Positions 1 through 4,032 of a stretch of DNA of 5,372 bases are shown piece by piece; position 1 is the stretch's first letter; the number at the start of each line of letters is the position of its first letter. A program made the translations under genes and the position numbers. Origin of the DNA: Mucilaginibacter sp. (lineage in GTDB: Bacteria > Bacteroidota > Bacteroidia > Sphingobacteriales > Sphingobacteriaceae). The notes beneath the pieces are model-generated. The model was given only the letters and a program-made list of their open reading frames with translations. It was not told where the DNA came from and made no database searches. The stretch covers positions 1 to 5,372 of the forward strand of contig JAICXZ010000282.1 in NCBI GenBank assembly GCA_025934475.1. Direction: 5' to 3'.

Positions 1-203
1 AAGCTTTGAGGGCTCATGATGCGCCGAAACCATCACATCTTACAGTGGATAAAGTTCCGATGAAGGCTCTGTTTAAGCTCAAGAATGGCCGTGTTTTTCG
101 TAAGGACGAGCAATTACGCAAACGCTTCAAATGCACCGAGATAACTACAAGGAGGGTTTATTTGTTTAGTCCTGTGGCGGAGGTGGAGTTAGTGGAGAAT
201 TGA
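1..203 (+). CDS. SprT-like domain protein, C-terminal fragment (5' end outside window)
   Basis: The reading frame is open from the left edge (first full codon at position 3) to the TGA at 201-203, leaving 66 residues. No internal start is convincing (the TTG at 6 is an artefact of the edge), so I treat this as the tail of a longer gene. The visible part has a lysine/arginine-rich stretch (GRVFRKDEQLRKRFKCTE) followed by RRVYLFSPVAEVELVEN. From memory, this resembles the C-terminus of SprT-like proteins of Bacteroidota, which are small putative zinc metalloproteases with an HExxH motif. That catalytic motif would lie upstream and cannot be seen here. The gene converges on the zeta-like gene, and a heptamer repeat tract starts at the base after its stop. 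Family assignment is moderate; that it is a real coding tail is likely because composition and ending look protein-like. Confidence 0.6.
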   Translation, partial: ALRAHDAPKPSHLTVDKVPMKALFKLKNGRVFRKDEQLRKRFKCTEITTRRVYLFSPVAEVELVEN

Positions 204-238
204 GGTTAAAGGTGAAAGGATAAAGGTAAAAGGTTTAG
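204..238 (+). repeat. Tandem heptamer tract, five GGTTAAA-like units
   Basis: Read in 7-base steps from 204, the sequence is GGTTAAA, GGTGAAA, GGATAAA, GGTAAAA, GGTTTAG. Each unit begins with GG and is otherwise A/T-rich, with one to three changes from GGTTAAA. The tract starts at the base after the SprT-like stop and runs into the end of the minus-strand kinase gene, whose stop codon (235-237) lies in the last unit. It fills the whole 31-base convergent junction. No strong hairpin or terminator is visible in it. G-rich degenerate repeats of this look are, from memory, common in intergenic DNA of Sphingobacteriaceae; their function is not known to me. Confidence 0.7.
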
Positions 239-804
239 TTTTCTAGCAGTTCCTCATAAAATGGGTGATGTTTATGTTTTTCGTTGGACCATCTGACTTT
301 TCCATTTTCAAAGATCGCTACGCGGGAAAATAGCGACAAAGAGTTATCAAATAAGTAAGCTTTGTCAAAGATTCCGATATATGCTTCGAGGTTAGCTTTA
401 CTCTTTTCGTACCGTCTCAATATAGCATCCCGCTCAATGTTATGGCCGGCATTTGTAATCCTCTGCTCCACGCGAACTATATTATCTAATACAGATTGCA
501 GAACAACAAAATATAGAATGAGTTTGTACCCTTTGTCCTGCGCTCTTAAAGCCTCCTGAATTTCTGAGTTGCCGGAAAACGTCGTCTCAAAAGCCACATC
601 CAGGTTGTTATCTATGGCTTCTTTTCTCCTGCCAATAGCTATTCGCGCTGCTTGCACCTGGTGCTCGTATCCACCAAGCTCATTAGCAGCAATTTCATCG
701 GGATTTATAACTTCCGAAGTAATTCTGTCGTTCTCTACAAGGTATTTGGTTAAAGTTGTTTTACCCGAACCATTCGGGCCGCCGACAATGATCAACGAAG
801 GCAT
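235..804 (-). CDS. Zeta-toxin-like / COG4185-type P-loop kinase (putative toxin)
   Basis: This 189-residue protein starts almost directly with a Walker A loop, GGPNGSGKTT (residues 8-17, Lys15). It continues with INPDEIA (33-39, Asp36 in the place of the proposed catalytic aspartate of zeta toxins), FETTFSG (72-78, Glu73), a VEQRITNAGH segment (112-121, Arg115 and His121) and LRRYEKSKANL (129-139, Arg130/Arg131). This order fits the zeta-toxin/COG4185 family of small kinases. Characterised zeta toxins phosphorylate the 3'-OH of UDP-N-acetylamino sugars and block peptidoglycan synthesis; the substrate here is inferred only. No signal peptide or membrane segment is seen, so it should be cytoplasmic. 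The ATG at 804 directly abuts the stop of the upstream small gene, which argues for translational coupling and a toxin-antitoxin pair. The stop codon lies in the heptamer tract. It could instead be a housekeeping small-molecule kinase, since many COG4185 members are untested. Confidence 0.8.
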   Translation of the reverse strand: MPSLIIVGGPNGSGKTTLTKYLVENDRITSEVINPDEIAANELGGYEHQVQAARIAIGRRKEAIDNNLDVAFETTFSGNSEIQEALRAQDKGYKLILYFVVLQSVLDNIVRVEQRITNAGHNIERDAILRRYEKSKANLEAYIGIFDKAYLFDNSLSLFSRVAIFENGKVRWSNEKHKHHPFYEELLEN

Positions 805-1056
805 TTAGCTTTTTAAGGGTTTTATGATTTCCTCGAGCAGGCGATTATCTGCTGTTAGTTCTTTCCTCACCAAAAATTTCAAACCGTTGGGGTATTCCTT
901 CACAAATAAATCGCCCGACATTGTCTCTGGGAATTCTTCATCACGGTAGAAAACAGGTACGCCCGCTTTCAACATTTGCTGAACACCCCAGCCAGCACCT
1001 TCGTCAATAATGCGTTGTGTTGGATCCTCTTTATAAATGTCTTCCAGCGTGATCAT
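805..1056 (-). CDS. Small protein upstream of zeta-like kinase, putative antitoxin
   Basis: This 83-residue, mildly acidic protein (16 Asp/Glu against 11 Lys/Arg) has no family that I can name. Visible features are an N-terminal polar segment MITLEDIYKEDPTQRIIDEG, a likely helix around residues 22-32 (GWGVQQMLKAG), a beta-like segment VPVFYRDEEF, the segment FVKEYPNGLKFLVRKE (51-66), and a charged C-terminal helix (LLEEIIKPLKS). It shows no helix-turn-helix, ribbon-helix-helix, signal peptide or membrane helix. Its TAA (805-807) touches the ATG of the kinase gene without any spacer, the usual geometry of antitoxin-toxin operons. It begins 15 bases after the E1 stop on the same strand, with no terminator between, so it may be read from the E1 transcript as well as from its own promoter. 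It does not look like the classical epsilon or PezA antitoxins. The antitoxin role is inferred from position alone; that it is a gene is well supported by the tight packing. Confidence 0.7.
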   Translation of the reverse strand: MITLEDIYKEDPTQRIIDEGAGWGVQQMLKAGVPVFYRDEEFPETMSGDLFVKEYPNGLKFLVRKELTADNRLLEEIIKPLKS

Positions 1057-1071
1057 AATACTAAGTTACGA

Positions 1072-3048
1072 CTAATATCTCAACAATTTCTCCATCGTCT
1101 CCGCCAATCTCGCCTTAGCCAAAAATTGATCTTCCAATGCCTTATTCATTGGAATCGCGGTATCAAGGCTAGCGCAACGCATAATTGGTGCGTCAAGATG
1201 AGTGAAACAATGTTCTGCCAAATGAGCAGCTATCTCACCTCCAAAACCGCTAGTCAAAGTATCCTCGTGCAGTACTAATACGCGCCCCGTCTTTTTTACA
1301 CTAGCTTCCACAGCTTCTTTGTCCCATGGCTGAAGACTCCTTAGGTCGGTAATTTCGATGGATTGGTCGGGATGCTGCTTCGCGTAATCCAGTGCCCAAT
1401 GTACCCCAAGTCCATAGGTAACGATACTTGCTTGTGAACCTTCCTGAACTACTCTTGCCTTGCCAATCTCAACTGTATATTCATCATCCGCAATATCTTC
1501 GCTTATGCTGCGGTACAGGTATTTGTGTTCAAAATAAATCACAGGATTTGGATCATCAATTGCAGCAAGCAATAAGCCTTTGGCATCGGACGGGAAAGCT
1601 GGATAAACTACCTTCAACCCAGGTGTCTTCGTAAACCATGCCTCATTGCTTTGGGAATGGAAAGGTCCCGCACCAGTACCTGCACCTGTTGGCATTCGCA
1701 CTACAACATCAACATTTTCGCCCCAGCGGTAATGCGTTTTTGCAAGGTTGTTAACAGTCTGGTTAAAGGCACAGGTCACAAAATCGGCAAACTGCATTTC
1801 AACGACAGATTTATAACCGTTGATCGATAATCCCATCGCTGCCCCTACTATGCCCGACTCGCATATAGGCGTGTTGCGCACACGTTCAACACCAAATTCT
1901 TCTATGAAGCCCTGTGTAATCTTAAAAGCGCCGCCATATTCGGCAATATCCTGGCCCATTAGCACAAGCTTGTCGTGCTTTTTCATGCCCCGGCGCAGGC
2001 CGTCACTGATGGCATCGATATAGCGTTTGTTCGACTTTTGGTTGGAAGGTTGTAAAGTTGAAAAGCTGAAAGGTTTATACATATCGGCGATTTCAGCGTT
2101 CACGTCCGGAATAATGTCCGGCTCGCTGAATACCTTTTCAATCTCAATATCGATCATTGTAGTATATCCTTTCCTGATCACTTCTATATTTTCCGGTGTA
2201 ATGGCGCCTTCGTCAAGCAAAAACTTTTCGAAGTTGGCTATTGGATCCTTTTCTTTCCATTCGTCGAACAGATACTGTGGAACGTATTTGGTGCCGGATG
2301 CCTCTTCATGCCCACGCATTCTGAAGGTCATACACTCCAGCAATACTGGTCGTGGATTTTGGCGAATGTCCGTCGCTATTTCATTTATGGTGTGATAAAC
2401 TTCTAATATGTTATTGCCGTCGATTGTCCGCCCTTCAATGCCGTATCCAATCGCTCTATCACTTAGCTTTTCGCATTTATATTGCTCATTAACGGGCGTT
2501 GAAAGTCCGTATCCATTATTTTCGATCAGGAAGATTACAGGTAGATTCCATACCGAGGCTACATTTATTGCTTCGTGAAAATCACCCTCACTGGTGCCGC
2601 CTTCACCGGTGAATACCAGGGTAGCTCTTTGTTTTTTGTTTAAAATATCAGCCAGTGCGATGCCGTCAGCTAGAGCCATTTGCGGGCCGAGATGCGAAAT
2701 CATCCCGATGATCTTATATTCCTGCGTGCCGAAATGAAAGGAGCGGTCGCGGCCCTTGGTAAAACCAGAAGCCTTTCCCTGCCACTGTGCCATTAGTTTA
2801 GACAATGGAATATCACGCGTAGTAAAAACACCCAGGTTACGATGCATTGGGAGGATATACTCGTAAGGTTGCATGGCCATCGTGCTGCCCACAGCTATTG
2901 CTTCCTGCCCGATGCCCGAGAACCATTTGCCGATGCGCCCCTGCCGAAGCAGGATCAGCATTTTCTCTTCGATCATCCGTGGCCATAGCAAAGCCTTGTA
3001 AAACGACACTAATTTGTCATTATCAATGTTTTTACGTTCAAAAATCAT
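1072..3048 (-). CDS. Fused alpha/beta 2-oxoacid dehydrogenase E1 (branched-chain type, ThDP-dependent)
   Basis: The 658-residue protein joins both E1 subunits, which decarboxylate a 2-oxoacid and acylate the lipoyl group of E2. The alpha part (about 1-325) has KWFSGIGQEA (41-50) and the ThDP/Mg motif GEG (148-150) to NN (177-178). GEGGTSEGDFHEA and NNGYGLSTPVNEQY resemble branched-chain rather than pyruvate E1. The RMRGHEEASG loop (243-252, His247) matches the ThDP-binding phosphorylation loop. After a polar linker (about 326-341) comes the beta part: PICESGIVGAAMG (394-406, Glu397 expected to contact the cofactor N1'), the GPFHSQSNEAWF loop (461-472, His464) and a transketolase C-terminal domain (about 525-650). 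All key residues are present. The ATG at 3048 gives the usual family N-terminus. No E2 or E3 gene is nearby, so the partners must be encoded elsewhere. The substrate could be branched-chain keto acids (supplying iso-fatty-acid primers) or other 2-oxoacids; substrate choice is inferred. Confidence 0.92.
   Translation of the reverse strand: MIFERKNIDNDKLVSFYKALLWPRMIEEKMLILLRQGRIGKWFSGIGQEAIAVGSTMAMQPYEYILPMHRNLGVFTTRDIPLSKLMAQWQGKASGFTKGRDRSFHFGTQEYKIIGMISHLGPQMALADGIALADILNKKQRATLVFTGEGGTSEGDFHEAINVASVWNLPVIFLIENNGYGLSTPVNEQYKCEKLSDRAIGYGIEGRTIDGNNILEVYHTINEIATDIRQNPRPVLLECMTFRMRGHEEASGTKYVPQYLFDEWKEKDPIANFEKFLLDEGAITPENIEVIRKGYTTMIDIEIEKVFSEPDIIPDVNAEIADMYKPFSFSTLQPSNQKSNKRYIDAISDGLRRGMKKHDKLVLMGQDIAEYGGAFKITQGFIEEFGVERVRNTPICESGIVGAAMGLSINGYKSVVEMQFADFVTCAFNQTVNNLAKTHYRWGENVDVVVRMPTGAGTGAGPFHSQSNEAWFTKTPGLKVVYPAFPSDAKGLLLAAIDDPNPVIYFEHKYLYRSISEDIADDEYTVEIGKARVVQEGSQASIVTYGLGVHWALDYAKQHPDQSIEITDLRSLQPWDKEAVEASVKKTGRVLVLHEDTLTSGFGGEIAAHLAEHCFTHLDAPIMRCASLDTAIPMNKALEDQFLAKARLAETMEKLLRY
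2040..2078 (+). repeat. Degenerate G-rich repeat inside the E1 interdomain linker
   Basis: On the plus strand this reads GGTTGGAA, GGTTGTAAA, GTTGAAAA, GCTGAAA, GGTTTAT: five units of 7-9 bases beginning with G and ending in A-runs. The style matches the heptamer tract at 204-238, including a last unit GGTTTA. Here it is antisense to coding sequence and specifies E1 residues of about 325-337 (PFSFSTLQPSNQ), precisely the low-complexity linker between the alpha and beta parts. The repetition is imperfect and could be chance in a T/S-rich linker, so confidence is limited. Confidence 0.4.
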
Positions 3049-3063
3049 GTAGCGAAACTACTG

Positions 3064-3078
3064 AAGTTTTTAAAACTT
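3064..3078. promoter_or_regulatory. AT-rich inverted repeat in the divergent intergenic region, possible operator
   Basis: AAGTTTT-T-AAAACTT is a perfect inverted repeat with 7-base arms and one central base, lying in the 60-base gap between the start of the minus-strand E1 gene and the start of the plus-strand secreted-protein gene. Its place between two divergent starts is what one expects of a shared operator or overlapping promoter element. The A/T richness makes chance more likely than arm length alone suggests. No clear -33/-7 pair was found for the E1 gene. Confidence 0.3.
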
Positions 3079-3080
3079 TG

Positions 3081-3088
3081 TATGTTTG
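3081..3088 (+). promoter_or_regulatory. Candidate Bacteroidota -7 element (TATGTTTG) for the DUF4198-like gene
   Basis: TATGTTTG matches the Bacteroidota -7 consensus TAnnTTTG at every fixed base. It contains the first possible ATG (3082) of the downstream frame; if it is used, transcription would start a few bases later, excluding 3082 and leaving the ATG at 3109 just inside a short leader. No good TTTG-like -33 element is visible at the usual distance upstream, so this is only a half-promoter match. Confidence 0.35.
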
Positions 3089-3108
3089 GAGAAATGAATA
3101 TCCAGTCT

Positions 3109-3960
3109 ATGAAATATACCTTTACCGCCCTTTGCTGCCTGTTGTTGCTGATCGGTTTACAAGCCAGCGCGCAGGACGATATCCTGTTACCCGAGCACTT
3201 TCATGTACACAAGGGAGAAAAACTCACACTACGTCTCATTAGTGCCAACCAGTTTATCAGGCAGGACGATCTGGGCTTCGACCCATCTAAATTTGAGTCA
3301 TTTTCGCTATACGCCGGTTCGAAAAAAGACGCCAGGCCTATAGCAACAAAAGCCGGCGATTCTACCGCTACTGTTCAGATCGAAAAGGAGGGCCTGAACC
3401 TGATTGCCATGAAGCGCAAACAAGTGATTGACGACGTGGAACGCGACGATTTTTTGAAGCTGCTTGATGATGAAGGTTTGACAACTATGTCGGAGAAGAT
3501 CAAAAACGGCAGCAAGGATAATTTCCGTCAACGTTATACCTGGTACTTAAAAACATTGGTTAAGGCAGACAAAAGCAGCGACAATGATTTTGATAAAAGT
3601 GTTGACCAGGACTACGAGATAATATTAAAAGATAACCCATATAAGGGCAATTATGGCGATGATATCATCGGCCAGGTTAGCTTTCACGGCAAGCCTGCAG
3701 TAAACGCAGTGGTGCTGTTTTACATCAAAACACCAGAGGGAAATGTGTTTGTACAGAAACTGATGTCCGACAAACAGGGATTGATCTTCTTCAAACTAAC
3801 CCGCGAAGGTATTTATATGCTGCGCTCGATGCATATGGAAGAAGCAAAAGAAAAGAAAGCCGACTACGATGCGTGGTTGACGACATACACTTTCGCCTTC
3901 AGCAGCGTTAATGAGATGCCGAATACGTATAAGGAATTTGGATTTGGGAATAAGCATTAA
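3109..3960 (+). CDS. Secreted DUF4198-like protein
   Basis: From the ATG at 3109 the protein has 283 residues and begins with a clear Sec signal peptide: Met-Lys-Tyr-Thr, a Cys/Leu-rich core (FTALCCLLLLIGL) and a QASA-Q cleavage site near residue 21. There is no lipobox, so the product is expected to be periplasmic. The frame stays open to an ATG at 3082, with another at 3094, but those add a polar tail before the signal peptide. GGAGA at 3088-3092 is too close to 3094 and too far from 3109, so it does not decide. The mature part fits the DUF4198/NikM-like family: a first strand PEHFHVHKGEKLTLRL, then DDVERDDFLKLLDDEGL, RYTWYLKTLVK, YEIILKDNPYKGNYGD, GQVSFHGKPAVNAVVLFY, LMSDKQGLIFFKLTREGIYML and a final DAWLTTYTFAF. 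The family is linked to periplasmic metal handling in some genomes, but no transporter is adjacent; the histidines in EHFHVH could bind metal, which is inference. The gene is divergent from E1 and convergent with lutB. Confidence 0.8.
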   Translation: MKYTFTALCCLLLLIGLQASAQDDILLPEHFHVHKGEKLTLRLISANQFIRQDDLGFDPSKFESFSLYAGSKKDARPIATKAGDSTATVQIEKEGLNLIAMKRKQVIDDVERDDFLKLLDDEGLTTMSEKIKNGSKDNFRQRYTWYLKTLVKADKSSDNDFDKSVDQDYEIILKDNPYKGNYGDDIIGQVSFHGKPAVNAVVLFYIKTPEGNVFVQKLMSDKQGLIFFKLTREGIYMLRSMHMEEAKEKKADYDAWLTTYTFAFSSVNEMPNTYKEFGFGNKH

Positions 3961-3961
3961 C

Positions 3962-4032
3962 GTAGAGACACAACATTTTGTGTCTCATTGCAGGTACCGG
4001 ATCTCCAGAGACGCAAGATATTGCGTCTCTAC
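3962..4032. repeat. REPIN-like double palindrome (two hairpins with outer inverted ends)
   Basis: Two perfect hairpins lie in tandem. The first has 9-bp arms GAGACACAA/TTGTGTCTC (3965-3973 and 3978-3986) with loop CATT. The second has 10-bp arms AGAGACGCAA/TTGCGTCTCT (4007-4016 and 4021-4030) with loop GATA. A 20-base spacer containing GGTACC separates them. The outer ends GTAGAGAC (3962-3969) and GTCTCTAC (4025-4032) are exact reverse complements, so the whole unit can also fold as one large cruciform. The two stems differ at one pair, A3970-T3981 against G4013-C4024, a compensatory change. The element fills the convergent junction between the DUF4198-like stop (3958-3960) and lutB, and contains the lutB stop. 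From memory, GTAGAGACGC palindromes are dispersed in Bacteroidota genomes, as REP elements moved by RAYT transposases are in other phyla. It may also stop transcription from both sides, although no T-run follows either stem. Confidence 0.8.

Noticed and set aside
976..1278. 100-codon plus-strand open frame spanning the small gene and the E1 end
   Set aside because: It lies opposite two better supported minus-strand genes and shows no recognisable motif.
2027..2395. 122-codon plus-strand open frame within E1
   Set aside because: It is antisense to conserved E1 coding sequence and its Ser/Ile-rich hydrophobic translation is what the complement of that region gives; no start signal or family resemblance.
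2940..2953. Hairpin CCTGC-TTCG-GCAGG on the minus strand with a stable UUCG-type loop
   Set aside because: Only a 5-bp stem inside the conserved E1 segment LLRQGRIG, with no T-run; codon choice explains it and it is far from any gene end.
2847..3242. 131-codon plus-strand open frame overlapping the start of E1 and the signal-peptide gene
   Set aside because: It runs antisense to the strongly supported E1 N-terminus and out of frame through the DUF4198-like gene; its translation is Cys/Arg/Pro-rich with no domain-like pattern.
3657..3670. 14-bp palindrome CGATGATATCATCG in the DUF4198-like gene
   Set aside because: About one palindrome of this length is expected by chance in every few windows of this size, and it lies in ordinary coding sequence.
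3965..4030. The two hairpins as classical intrinsic terminators
   Set aside because: Neither stem is followed by a T-run on either strand, so a Rho-independent terminator cannot be claimed; they are better described as a palindromic repeat that may incidentally end transcripts.
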